Source: Ponticaulis sp. (lineage in GTDB: Bacteria; Pseudomonadota; Alphaproteobacteria; Caulobacterales; Hyphomonadaceae). From it: DNA of 34,073 nucleotides. Where the stretch lies: assembly GCA_002723155.1 (NCBI GenBank), contig PBNO01000002.1, positions 194,211 to 228,283 on the forward strand, read 5' to 3'. Below, one piece after another: positions 15,973-24,373 of the stretch. Both the position numbers and the translations under genes were made by a program. The notes below the pieces were generated by a model that made no database searches, was not told the DNA's origin, and saw only the letters and a program-made list of their open reading frames with translations. Position 1 is the first letter of the stretch. Each line of letters opens with the position of its first letter.

Positions 15973-18633
15973 TTAGAGGTCTGCGCGAAGCTTCAGGTAG
16001 TAATAGCCACCCTGCCAGTCGACGCTTGAGTCTGAGCGGTAGATACGACCGCAGCAGCTGTCGCCAATCGCAGGATCTGCAGCATCCGGGTACTCGTCGA
16101 ACACGTTACGTGCACCGAGCGAGAGACGAACTGCATCGCTGATCTGGTAAGAGGCTTCGACGTCAACCATAACTTCAGGGCTGAAGTTTTGAACGAGACT
16201 GTTCACAGTCTGGCCGCCACCACTGTCAGAGTTGTCGTACTCGCCATAATAGCTCGCACGACCGAGGAAGGTCCAAGGACCCGCTTCGTGCAGCACAGAG
16301 AATACGCCGCGCCATTCAGGCTGACCGTTTTCAAAGTCGAATGTATCTTCAGCGTTGAAGCCCGGAGCAGAACCGTCGAACTCTGTTTTATTGTAGTTCA
16401 CGGAAGCCGTGAAACTTGTCGTCGATGCCTCTGTGAAAGACGTATTGTAGGTTCCAACAATGTCCACACCTTGGGTGATAGTGTCGAATGCGTTCTGGAA
16501 ATAGAATACACCACCGATCGATTCGGCTCCAACAACTCCGGCATTTACGAGCGCAAGATAGTTATCATACGGATCATTAGGGTCCGTCGGATCTGCCAAC
16601 GCGGGGTCATTTGAGACATCAAGAGTGGAAATTGCGTTTACTCGGTCTTCCAGTTCGATTCGGTAGAAGTCGACTGTCAGAGAGAAATCGTCGAATGAAC
16701 CGGTCCAACCAAGCGTATAGTTGGTCGACTTCTCAGGTGAAAGCGGAACCGCATCAAGTGCTTGCGCAATGGTTCCACCTGCAGGGAAGAGACCCGTTGC
16801 AACCGGGAAGCCGTTAGGCAGACGCGTAGATACGTTGGTCGTACCTTGCTGGCCTGGTGTCGGCGCGCGGAAACCTGTGCCAACGGAACCACGAAGACCC
16901 ATGGTTTCTGTCAGATCGAACTGACCGGCGACCTTCCACACGAGTTCCGAGTCGAAGTCGGAATAGTCTTCAAAACGGAGTGCACCTTGCAGGAAGAGAC
17001 GGTCCGTGACGTCGCCGGAGAGGTCTGCATAGAGCGCATAAGAGTCACGCGTGTACTCACCAGAAAATGCCGGAGAATAACCCGGGAAGCCGTTAGAGCC
17101 GACGCCAACAACCTGATACACAGGGTCGCTGGTATCCGCACAGTTCAAGCTGGAACCATTTGCGATAACTGCCAGACCTGCAGCCGTTGGCGCACCCGCG
17201 TTACAGAAACCCCAAGGGTCTTGTGTCGCGTATGGACCAGCAGCGAACGAAGCAGGGTCACCACCAACGAGTTCATAAGACTCATCCATATAGCTCGCAC
17301 CGAACGCGAAGGTGAGCGGGCTCGCCATAGCGTCGAGATCAATATCGTAAGTGAAGTCAGCCTGGAGCTGCATCTCTTCGTTGATCAGATCACCCGGATT
17401 GAAACGTGTCGGAGACATATTGCCCAGCGACGGGTTCACCGTATTCGCAAGCGTGTACTGGATCTCATTGTGACCAAAGCGAGCGCTCAGGTCGTACGTG
17501 AACCCCTCAGAGAACTCACCCTGAATACCACCAACGCCGGAATAGTCGATCACTTCACCGAAGAAGCGCGGCGTGAAACCGCCCGGGAAGAAGAAGAGCG
17601 GGCTCCAGACAGAACCATCCTGCAGGCGGAGATTCTCAATCGTTCCATTGCCCGGGTAACGATAGAAGAACGAACCGTCCGCTTCGCTCTTTGAATAGTT
17701 TGCAAACGCATAGAGAGATGTTGTCGGGCTGAGATCATAACCAGCGTTTACAAAACCACGAAGTGCTTCAGAGTTTGGCTGACCCCATGGCTGAACCACA
17801 TCACCAAAGCCGATATTCGCATCCGGAAGACCCGCAGCAAATGTTGCCGGATCATAACCAGCAATGTTTGTGTCGAAAGAGCCACCCGTCAGGAAGCGTG
17901 GGTCATTTGGATCCACACATGCCCAAGATTCACAATATTCCGCGCTGCGAGATGTCGCGTCGGATGTAGAGCGCTCGATAGAGAAGTTGGCAAAGCCGTT
18001 CTCACCGAGTGGAACGCCGAGGTTTGCAGCGGCTACGAACTGGAAACCGTCGCCTTCATAGTATTGTCCGGTTTCAGCGGTGATCGTAGCGCCTTCTGCA
18101 TCATCTTTCAGGATGAAGTTGATAACGCCCGCAATCGCGTCAGAACCGTAGAGCGCGGCAGCGCCGTCACGAAGAACCTGAACGTTGGCAAGCGCGATCG
18201 CTGGAATTGTCGCGATGTCAGGGCCCTGAGTACCAGAACCACCGATCTGAACCAGCGCCGCGCGGTGGCGACGGTGACCGTTCACAAGAACGAGAGTTTT
18301 GTCTGTCGGCATGCCGCGAAGCTGCGCCGGACGAATGAACGTGCCACCATCCGAGATCGGCTGGCGTGACAGAGAGTAGGATGGAACCAGTGTACGGATA
18401 ATGTCGTTAGCATCCGTGAATGGAACGTTTTCGAGTTCCTCAGAGCTGAGAACATCAACCGGAACCGGCGAATCTGTAACCGTACGCGGCTGACCACGAA
18501 CACCCGTTACAATGACGTTTTCCTGAACCGCTTCCTCATCTTCCTGCGCGAAAGATGCAGGTGCGAACAGTGCTGCTCCCATCGCCATGGCGATGACGGA
18601 CGTCATCAGAAATTTATTTTTGCGTTGACCCAT
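15973..18633 (-). CDS. TonB-dependent outer membrane receptor
   Basis: 886-residue outer-membrane beta-barrel receptor driven by TonB. Signal peptide 1-29 (cleavage after SFA, before QEDEE). A TonB-box-like ENVIVTG is at 38-44, and the plug domain covers roughly 50-180, with LRGMPTDKTLVLVNGHRRHR and VQVLRDGAAALYGSDAIAGVINFILK typical of the broad receptor class found in caulobacters and hyphomonads. The barrel occupies the rest and ends YYYLKLRADL, so the terminal residue is Leu, not the usual Phe. Extracellular loops carry several Cys (CESWAC, CNAG/NCAD, CCGR). The ligand is unknown. GGGGA lies 8 nt before the ATG. The long 333-nt upstream region suggests independent transcription. Confidence 0.93.
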   Translation of the reverse strand: MGQRKNKFLMTSVIAMAMGAALFAPASFAQEDEEAVQENVIVTGVRGQPRTVTDSPVPVDVLSSEELENVPFTDANDIIRTLVPSYSLSRQPISDGGTFIRPAQLRGMPTDKTLVLVNGHRRHRAALVQIGGSGTQGPDIATIPAIALANVQVLRDGAAALYGSDAIAGVINFILKDDAEGATITAETGQYYEGDGFQFVAAANLGVPLGENGFANFSIERSTSDATSRSAEYCESWACVDPNDPRFLTGGSFDTNIAGYDPATFAAGLPDANIGFGDVVQPWGQPNSEALRGFVNAGYDLSPTTSLYAFANYSKSEADGSFFYRYPGNGTIENLRLQDGSVWSPLFFFPGGFTPRFFGEVIDYSGVGGIQGEFSEGFTYDLSARFGHNEIQYTLANTVNPSLGNMSPTRFNPGDLINEEMQLQADFTYDIDLDAMASPLTFAFGASYMDESYELVGGDPASFAAGPYATQDPWGFCNAGAPTAAGLAVIANGSSLNCADTSDPVYQVVGVGSNGFPGYSPAFSGEYTRDSYALYADLSGDVTDRLFLQGALRFEDYSDFDSELVWKVAGQFDLTETMGLRGSVGTGFRAPTPGQQGTTNVSTRLPNGFPVATGLFPAGGTIAQALDAVPLSPEKSTNYTLGWTGSFDDFSLTVDFYRIELEDRVNAISTLDVSNDPALADPTDPNDPYDNYLALVNAGVVGAESIGGVFYFQNAFDTITQGVDIVGTYNTSFTEASTTSFTASVNYNKTEFDGSAPGFNAEDTFDFENGQPEWRGVFSVLHEAGPWTFLGRASYYGEYDNSDSGGGQTVNSLVQNFSPEVMVDVEASYQISDAVRLSLGARNVFDEYPDAADPAIGDSCCGRIYRSDSSVDWQGGYYYLKLRADL

Positions 18634-18966
18634 AACTTATTTCCCCAGTCAGATAGCCAGCCTGGAGGACACGCGACTCCACACACGAGTTGCGTTTCCG
18701 ACCAGAGTTCTGGCGAACTAAACATTTGCTGAAAAAGTGCTGCCCGGCCCTTGGGCTGCGATGTAAGGAAATCCCGGGTCGAAGATAGCACCCCCCATTG
18801 GACGCCGCCCGAGACTTCATTTCACAAGCCTAGCCCACCAGCGAAACTAGACGCTGTAAACTGTCATGCATTTTTGCTTTAGGGAGGGATGTATTGCTGC
18901 ATTCTTTTGATGCAGTGCGATAATTTAACGGTCATTTAATGAGCAGGCGCAGCAGAGGCGGCCCTG
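18634..18966. other. Long intergenic leader between ANTAR gene and TonB receptor
   Basis: This 333-nt region has no convincing gene on either strand. It should contain the receptor promoter (minus strand), but I could not assign a clear hexamer pair. An inverted repeat, CTGCAT (18897-18902) with ATGCAG (18910-18915) and a 7-nt spacer, and a direct repeat of ATTTAA 11 nt apart near 18923-18938 are the only visible structures. They could be regulator sites. Confidence 0.5.
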
Positions 18967-19560
18967 TCAGTCGAGCAACCCAGACAGTGCAAGATAGCTT
19001 TCTGCAACTTCTCGCATTGTCTTGCTTTGTTTCATCGCGGTTTTTCTGAGGAGGTCATACGCCTCTGATTCTTTTAAGCCGCGCTGTTCCATCATGACGC
19101 CCTTGGCGCGATCGATGACTTTGCGCGCCTCAAGCGTACCTTTGGTTTCCGCCAGTTCGACCTGTAGCTTGCGAGACTGCTGGAAGCGTTCTCGGGCAAT
19201 CGCTGCGAGTGTGCCAATGCGATGGGGCTGCATGCCATCAATCACACAAGAGCTTGCGCCAGCACGCAGGGCCTTCTGGGCATCTGCTGCCTCACCCGAT
19301 GCGGAGAAGATGAGAACAGGGCACGGTGACCGTGCTTGCAGAGCTGAAATCTGTGAGAGCATTTCATCATCGATCACATCACAATCGATGATGAGGAGCG
19401 TGTCCTCAGAGAACCCTGAGAAATGGCCTTTCAGAAAGGCATCGCGGTAGATGATTGAAAAGGCGCTGTCCGCAAACGCTTTCGAGAAGACATCAAAATG
19501 CCCTGCCCCAAAGGACACGATCACGACTGATTCTGACATAACGCTATCGCCCGACACCAT
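18967..19560 (-). CDS. ANTAR domain response regulator (AmiR/NasT type)
   Basis: RNA-binding antitermination regulator family. A pseudo-receiver-like N-terminal domain (about 9-118, with LLIIDCDVIDDE at 55-66 where the phospho-acceptor region would be) is joined by a short coiled coil to a C-terminal ANTAR domain (about 138-192: DRAKGVMMEQRGLKESEAYDLLRKTAM is the signature). The open frame runs much further upstream, across the lpd terminator into lpd, so a short start is needed. I chose ATG 19560, with AAAGG 7 nt before it, giving 197 residues, the usual NasT size; ATG 19539 is possible. No sensor such as NasS and no nitrate or amidase genes lie nearby, so its target RNA is unknown. Confidence 0.87.
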   Translation of the reverse strand: MVSGDSVMSESVVIVSFGAGHFDVFSKAFADSAFSIIYRDAFLKGHFSGFSEDTLLIIDCDVIDDEMLSQISALQARSPCPVLIFSASGEAADAQKALRAGASSCVIDGMQPHRIGTLAAIARERFQQSRKLQVELAETKGTLEARKVIDRAKGVMMEQRGLKESEAYDLLRKTAMKQSKTMREVAESYLALSGLLD

Positions 19561-19691
19561 TGCCATGCCTTTACTCACCCAAATCTTCAAACCGTCAGTG
19601 GCCTGAAATACCGGTAAAATGACTATTGGCGCTGCGTTCCGGATTAGCACTCGATAATTTGAATTCTGCGTGATCGGACGATGTTTCGCCC

Positions 19692-19726
19692 AAAAAAAAT
19701 GCCTCCCCTGATCACAGGGAAGGCAT
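19692..19726 (-). terminator. Intrinsic terminator of lpd
   Basis: Stem ATGCCT-C-CCCT (19699-19709) with AGGG-A-AGGCAT (19716-19726), one mismatch and a 6-nt loop, followed on the minus strand by seven or more T (19692-19698). It lies 25 nt after the lpd stop and isolates lpd from the ANTAR gene. Confidence 0.88.
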
Positions 19727-19750
19727 TTTCGGGCATAATATTGCTGCAGA

Positions 19751-21157
19751 TTACATCTGCATCGTCCAACCTTCGACGCCCATTGCCGCCTGACGGATCG
19801 CCTCAGACAGAGTCGGGTGAGCGTGGCAGGTGCGCGCAACGTCTTCAGAAGACGCTTTGAATTCCATCGCGACGCAGATCTCGCCGATCAGTTCACCAAC
19901 GCCAACGCCCAGCATGTGAACGCCGAGGATTTCGTCAGTTGTCGCGTCTGCGAGGATTTTCACAAAACCCTCGGTTTCGTGGTTACAGCGCGCGCGGGAG
20001 TTCGCCATGAATGGGAACTTACCTGTTTTGTACTTGATGCCAGCATCTTTGAGCTGCTGCTCATTCTTGCCGACCCATGCAATCTCAGGGCTTGTGTAAA
20101 CGACGCTCGGCACGAGATCATAATCAACGTGACCTGCTTTACCTGCGATCAGCTCAGCAACGGCAGCGCCATCATCTTCGGCTTTGTGCGCCAGCATCGG
20201 GCCAGCAACACAGTCACCAATCGCCCAGACGCCTTCAACATTCGTCTTGAAGTGATCGGTCGTGTCAATCACGCCGCGCTGGTTCACACCAACACCGATT
20301 GTTTCAAGGCCAAGACCTTCAGTGTACGGCTTACGGCCGATTGCCATAATGACAACGTCCGCATCGAGGTGCTCTTCATCGCCGCCTTTTGCAGGCTCGA
20401 CTGAGACTTTCAGTTTTGTCTTCAGCTTCTCAATGCCGGTCACTTTCGTGCCCATGCGGAATTTGAGACCCTGCTTTTCAAAAATGCGTTTGGACTGTTT
20501 GGAGATTTCCGCATCAGCGCCCGGCATGATGTGGTCGAGGAATTCAATCACTGTCACTTCAGAACCGAGACGTGACCAGACAGAGCCCATCTCGAGACCG
20601 ATAACGCCGGCGCCGATCAGGGTCAGCTTTTTCGGAATTTCTTTCAGAGACAGAGCGCCGGTGTTCGTGACGATGCGCTCTTCGTCAATCTCGATGCCTG
20701 GCAGGCTTGCAGGCTCAGAACCTGTCGCGATGACGATGTTCTTCGCGCCGACTTTTTCAGTGCCGCCAGCGTTCAGCTCGATCTCGACTTCACCTTTGCC
20801 GACAATCTTACCTTTGCCGGCGTAGTGCTTGACCTTGTTCTTCTTCATGAGGAAAGCGACGCCTTCGGTGAGGCCTTTCACGGCCTCATCCTTTTGAGCC
20901 ATCATTTTCTCAAGGTTCACAGCGAGGCCGGACACTTCAATACCCATGCCTTCGAAGTCGTTCTTCGCAGCAGCGTAATACTCAGACGCGTGCAGAAGCG
21001 CTTTGGAAGGAATACAGCCAACGTTGAGGCAGGTACCGCCCAGCGTGTCACGCATTTCAATAATTGCAGTTTTCAGTCCAAGCTGACCGCAACGGATTGC
21101 GCAGTTGTAACCGCCGGGGCCGCCCCCGATAATAACGACGTCATAAGTTTCAGACAT
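19751..21157 (-). CDS. lpdA: Dihydrolipoyl dehydrogenase
   Basis: FAD-dependent E3 component that reoxidises dihydrolipoamide in 2-oxoacid dehydrogenase complexes and passes electrons to NAD+. 468 residues, standard length. FAD motif GGGPGG (11-16); redox-active disulfide Cys43-Cys48 in GGTCLNVGCIPSK; the NAD-binding GAGVIGLEMGSVW segment near 177-189; second FAD motif AIGDCVAGPMLAHKA; and the catalytic His-Glu pair in HAHPTLSE (445-452). It stands alone here, without E1/E2 genes directly adjacent, and has its own terminator. Which complex it serves (2-oxoglutarate or pyruvate dehydrogenase) is not shown in the window. Confidence 0.96.
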   Translation of the reverse strand: MSETYDVVIIGGGPGGYNCAIRCGQLGLKTAIIEMRDTLGGTCLNVGCIPSKALLHASEYYAAAKNDFEGMGIEVSGLAVNLEKMMAQKDEAVKGLTEGVAFLMKKNKVKHYAGKGKIVGKGEVEIELNAGGTEKVGAKNIVIATGSEPASLPGIEIDEERIVTNTGALSLKEIPKKLTLIGAGVIGLEMGSVWSRLGSEVTVIEFLDHIMPGADAEISKQSKRIFEKQGLKFRMGTKVTGIEKLKTKLKVSVEPAKGGDEEHLDADVVIMAIGRKPYTEGLGLETIGVGVNQRGVIDTTDHFKTNVEGVWAIGDCVAGPMLAHKAEDDGAAVAELIAGKAGHVDYDLVPSVVYTSPEIAWVGKNEQQLKDAGIKYKTGKFPFMANSRARCNHETEGFVKILADATTDEILGVHMLGVGVGELIGEICVAMEFKASSEDVARTCHAHPTLSEAIRQAAMGVEGWTMQM

Positions 21158-21269
21158 ATTATTCAGACTCGCTGGCTTGGATTTACTTTCCCCTCTCCTA
21201 CTCCCCTAAGACCACAGGTCAATGACCAAGAGGTATTAGAAGGGCTGAACAGGCAGGTTTATTTCGGTT

Positions 21270-21629
21270 TTATCGAAACTTATAAATCCCCGCCGTCAGG
21301 ACAAGCAGAACGCCAGACCAGACCGCCTCATCCAGCCATAAAGACACATCTCCGCCGACGGCGATTATCGCGCCCGTCAGAAGCAGGAAACACAACGTTC
21401 CAAGTGTCACCATGATGCGAGAGACCCCGCGCTTTCCGGCCAGCCCGATCAATGCACCCAACAAAAGCATCAGAGTGCCGACAAAACGCAGGAGGAACGG
21501 AATGTCCGACGTCAGGCTTTCCAACCCGTCAGGACGGCGCGCCATGATGAAATTAATATACACGCCAGCCTGATACAAAAGATATGCGCCGCATGCCGCG
21601 ATCAGCAGAGTGAAGATAATTCTCATCAT
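21270..21629 (-). CDS. Small uncharacterised membrane protein
   Basis: 119 residues with about four hydrophobic segments, near 3-24, 45-64, 70-92 and 101-116, separated by short polar loops. No recognised domain or motif. GGAGG lies 7 nt before ATG 21629, so the first of two consecutive Met codons is the start. It follows the PhzF-like gene by 34 nt in the same direction and may share its transcript. Function unknown. Confidence 0.72.
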   Translation of the reverse strand: MMRIIFTLLIAACGAYLLYQAGVYINFIMARRPDGLESLTSDIPFLLRFVGTLMLLLGALIGLAGKRGVSRIMVTLGTLCFLLLTGAIIAVGGDVSLWLDEAVWSGVLLVLTAGIYKFR

Positions 21630-21663
21630 TTCAGAGCCTCCCTGACCTGCACCCTAGCACGGA

Positions 21664-22476
21664 TCAGAGTTTGAAGATGCCCTCAATGATGGTCACCGCC
21701 TGCCCTGCGAGGAGTACCCGGTCTCCATCAAGGCGCGTATCAATGCGGGCGCCTCGTCCCGGATAGGCCTGAAAGCATCGGAAGGTCGATTTGTCTGTTC
21801 GATCGGCCATCACAGCCGTCAGCATACAATGCCAGCTGCCCGTGGCCGGATCTTCATCAATGCCAGACCCCGGGGCAAAAAAACGGGAGGTCACATCAAC
21901 GTCTTCGCCGCCGTCTGCGAAACAACCGAAATTGCCCCGCTCCCATCTGCCCTCGCCGCTCAGCGCAGCCAGTTTGGAGAGGTCCGGTTTCAGCGCCAGA
22001 ACCTCTTCGACGCTGGCAAACTCGGCCGCAAAGAATGATCCCGCCCATGCTGCGACAGGGCGCGCGCCCAGCGCCTCCACAATGTCCTCGGTGATTTCAG
22101 TTTTGCTGATTGCCGGTGCCGGAAAATCCATCAGATAGCCGACTTCCGTTTTCTGAACGATCAGCTCTCCGGATTTGCGCGTTTCAAAAATGATCTTCGA
22201 CCCGTCAAAATCCATGTGATCAAACAGAGCATGCGCTGAGGCGAGCGTCGCATGCCCGCACAGCGGCACCTCAACCGTTGGCGTAAACCAGCGCAGCTTC
22301 CAGCGATTACCCTCAACAGGCACGATGAAAGCCGTTTCAGGCACGTTGTTTTCTGCCGCGATCGCCTGAAGCACCTCATCATCCGGGTAGGCATCCATCG
22401 GCATGACGCAGGCAGGGTTTCCCATCAGCGCGCGAGCCGCAAACGCATCAATCTGAAAAATAGGATATTCAGCCAT
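21664..22476 (-). CDS. PhzF family isomerase/epimerase-like protein
   Basis: 270 residues with the two-lobed diaminopimelate-epimerase-like fold of the PhzF family. Catalytic Glu47 lies in NNVPETAFI, the substrate/anion-binding motif is PLCGHATLASAHAL (about 71-84), and DEDPATGSWHC near 207-217 is the second-lobe signature. No phenazine biosynthesis genes are nearby, so this is a general PhzF-like enzyme of unknown substrate, as in most proteobacteria. AAAGGA precedes the ATG by 8 nt. It diverges from the YdcZ-type transporter gene with a 128-nt shared promoter region. Confidence 0.9.
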   Translation of the reverse strand: MAEYPIFQIDAFAARALMGNPACVMPMDAYPDDEVLQAIAAENNVPETAFIVPVEGNRWKLRWFTPTVEVPLCGHATLASAHALFDHMDFDGSKIIFETRKSGELIVQKTEVGYLMDFPAPAISKTEITEDIVEALGARPVAAWAGSFFAAEFASVEEVLALKPDLSKLAALSGEGRWERGNFGCFADGGEDVDVTSRFFAPGSGIDEDPATGSWHCMLTAVMADRTDKSTFRCFQAYPGRGARIDTRLDGDRVLLAGQAVTIIEGIFKL

Positions 22477-22538
22477 GGATTTGATCCTTTCAGGATGTAC
22501 CTTCTCTCACAATGATTAGACCGGCTTTCTGATTTTAC

Positions 22539-22574
22539 CAGAATTCAATTCTGCGATCTCGTTCAGAAATTCTA
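22539..22574. promoter_or_regulatory. Palindrome pair in the phzF-like/ydcZ-type divergent promoter region
   Basis: CAGAAT-TCA-ATTCTG (22539-22553) is a perfect 6-3-6 inverted repeat. A related partial site CAGAAATTCT follows at 22564-22573. Both lie in the shared 5' region of two divergent genes. No nearby regulator gene explains them, so a binding role is only a suggestion. Confidence 0.45.
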
Positions 22575-22604
22575 AGGTCAGCCGCAGCAAACAAAGGTGT
22601 GAAT

Positions 22605-23054
22605 ATGCATTGGGCAAATCTACTCATCGGCCTCGGGCTCGCCTCCGGCATGATGATCGCCGCTCAAGGCGCGATCAATGGTCGGTTGAGCGCGGCCATT
22701 GGTGGGCCGGTTCAGGCGGCGACGATTTCCTTCTGCGTCGGGCTGACCTGCCTTGTTATTGTGAACACGCTAATGGGAAACCGGTTCGCGTTTTCTAACG
22801 CTGTGTCTTCCCTTCCGTGGTGGGCCTGGATTGGCGGCGCGCTTGGCGCTGTCATGGTCACCAGCTCTGCGCTTGCGGTGCCGCGTATTGGCGTTGCTGC
22901 ATGGGTGAGCGCCGTCATAGCGGGCCAGCTTCTGGCGGCGGTGCTTTACGATCAGTTTGGCGCTTTTGGTCAGACGGTACGTCCCGCCACACCGCTGCGC
23001 CTGCTGGGTGTCGGGTTTCTTATCGCGGGCGTTTATCTGGTGCGCCGCTTCTAA
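22605..23054 (+). CDS. DMT superfamily transporter, YdcZ (DUF606) type
   Basis: 149-residue membrane protein with five hydrophobic segments, the size of the half-length YdcZ/DUF606 members of the drug/metabolite transporter superfamily, which probably function as dimers. The N-terminal motif GLGLASGMMIAAQGAINGRLSAAIG (about 9-33) is characteristic. I chose ATG 22605 with AAAGG (22593-22597) 7 nt upstream over the in-frame GTG 22599, which is only 1 nt from it. Substrate unknown. Its stop is 2 nt from the stop of the convergent small gene, leaving no terminator. Confidence 0.85.
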   Translation: MHWANLLIGLGLASGMMIAAQGAINGRLSAAIGGPVQAATISFCVGLTCLVIVNTLMGNRFAFSNAVSSLPWWAWIGGALGAVMVTSSALAVPRIGVAAWVSAVIAGQLLAAVLYDQFGAFGQTVRPATPLRLLGVGFLIAGVYLVRRF

Positions 23055-23056
23055 GA

Positions 23057-23374
23057 CTATTTCGGGCCATAGAGCCGCTGAAAGCTCTCAGAGAAATAAC
23101 TGATTTCGGCCTCGGGCAAAGCGGCCTGAAGCGCCCACCAGATGGCTAGCCCCTCATGCTCAAACCGGCTCTGTGCGTCCGGCGTGTCAAATCCTGATTG
23201 GGATGGATCGGTCTGATTATAAGTGGCGGAATACGCGTCGGCCCATTCTTCAACCCGCTTCACGAGCGTTTCTGACAGCCCCAGTACCGCCGGATCGACA
23301 TTGCAGTACTGCCCGCCGGATGTTTCCCAGATCGGCCAGGCTTCATAGTCCGCCATCAACTTAAAGCGACGCAT
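23057..23374 (-). CDS. Uncharacterised small protein cotranscribed with thiD
   Basis: 105 residues, soluble, acidic and rich in Trp and Tyr; no signal peptide. I do not recognise a named family. Visible features are a WPIWETSGGQYCNVDP segment (13-28), a helix LSETLVKRVEEWADAYSATYN (33-53) and FEHEGLAIWWALQAALP (71-87), which together look like a conserved small domain. It starts 3 nt after the thiD stop, so the two are almost certainly on one mRNA. Nothing in the sequence ties it to thiamine synthesis. Confidence 0.75.
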   Translation of the reverse strand: MRRFKLMADYEAWPIWETSGGQYCNVDPAVLGLSETLVKRVEEWADAYSATYNQTDPSQSGFDTPDAQSRFEHEGLAIWWALQAALPEAEISYFSESFQRLYGPK

Positions 23375-23377
23375 GGC

Positions 23378-24226
23378 TTAGCGCTCTTCGTCCAGTGGCC
23401 AGCCATGATTGACCGGTCCATGCCCCTGCCCGAGCGGCTTCGCGCTTTCAATGGCCTTCAAAAGATAATCCCGCCCCGCAGAGACCGCATCCGGAAGTGC
23501 TTTGCCGAGACCAATATGTGTGGCAATCGCAGACGCGAGCGTGCATCCCGTTCCATGGGTGCTGGTCGTTTCAATGCGCGGGCTTTCGAAAAAGAACTCG
23601 TCATATTCTGTCTGCAGCACATCAACGATAACGTCCCCGCCGACGTGCCCGCCTTTGACGAGCACAGCTTTGGCGCCCGTTTCCAGCATGCGCTCTGCTG
23701 CGCGGCGTTGACCATCCACGCTCTCAACCGCTTTACCTGACAGGATTTCAGCTTCCGGAGCATTGGGCGTCAGTAGAAATGCGCCCGGAACCAACAGGTT
23801 CTTCAGCACATCGACAGCATCTGACGCCAGCAATCTGTCACCAGACGTCGCCACCATGACAGGATCGATCACACAAGGCGTTTCAGCTGCAAACTCATTC
23901 AGAATGCCCGACACAGTCTCGATTGTTTTTCTGTCACCCAGCATACCGGTTTTGATCACATCAGCGCCGATATCAGACAGCGTCACCTTGATCTGACCCG
24001 CTATGGCTTCCTGCGGAACAGGAATAACGCCGTACACGCCTTGCGTATTCTGAACCGTTATTGCGGTGACCGCCGTCATCGCGAATCCGCCATTCATAGC
24101 GATGGCTTTAATATCCGCCTGAATACCTGCCCCACCGCCAGAATCAGATCCCGCAATAGAAAGAATGCGAGCTGGAGATTTATCTGGTTTTGCGTCTGTC
24201 ACGTGCTCGATACCCGTTGTTTTCAT
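23378..24226 (-). CDS. thiD: Hydroxymethylpyrimidine/phosphomethylpyrimidine kinase
   Basis: Ribokinase-fold enzyme that phosphorylates HMP and HMP-phosphate to HMP-pyrophosphate for thiamine synthesis. 282 residues, about 15 longer at the N-terminus than compact ThiD proteins. Motifs: SIAGSDSGGGAGIQADIK (23-40), VQNTQGVY near 58-65, DPVMVATSG (121-129), and the anion-hole/catalytic HGTGCTLASA (224-233). No other thi genes and no recognisable TPP riboswitch are nearby; the CUGAGA element was looked for upstream and is absent. Followed by a small gene 3 nt downstream. Confidence 0.95.
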   Translation of the reverse strand: MKTTGIEHVTDAKPDKSPARILSIAGSDSGGGAGIQADIKAIAMNGGFAMTAVTAITVQNTQGVYGVIPVPQEAIAGQIKVTLSDIGADVIKTGMLGDRKTIETVSGILNEFAAETPCVIDPVMVATSGDRLLASDAVDVLKNLLVPGAFLLTPNAPEAEILSGKAVESVDGQRRAAERMLETGAKAVLVKGGHVGGDVIVDVLQTEYDEFFFESPRIETTSTHGTGCTLASAIATHIGLGKALPDAVSAGRDYLLKAIESAKPLGQGHGPVNHGWPLDEER

Positions 24227-24327
24227 TCATCCAGATGGCCCAGACCGTTGCAAACTCAAGCCCTGTTGGAAGAATGTTAGCCGGTCACAACTTTGTGTCG
24301 CTTTGCACCCCTACACCTTTCCGGGAT

Positions 24328-24344
24328 TGAAAGCTAAACTTTCA
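24328..24344 (+). promoter_or_regulatory. Inverted repeat before the PQQ-type lipoprotein gene
   Basis: TGAAAG (24328-24333), CTAAA spacer, CTTTCA (24339-24344), perfect. It lies 29 nt before ATG 24374 in the 147-nt region divergent from thiD. It may be an operator or an mRNA hairpin; it has no U-run. Confidence 0.45.
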
Positions 24345-24373
24345 GAAAATTCACCTTGTCTGGGAGACATCAT

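Noticed and set aside
16762-17694. 310-residue plus-strand open frame inside the TonB receptor gene
   Set aside because: Antisense of a complete 886-residue receptor; Arg/Thr-rich translation, no start signal and no family match by eye.
19561-19839. N-terminal extension of the ANTAR protein
   Set aside because: It would run through the lpd terminator and into lpd coding sequence, and its translation is Cys/Arg-rich without a domain.
24227-24373. TPP riboswitch before thiD
   Set aside because: The conserved CUGAGA and ACCUGA elements are absent on the minus strand.
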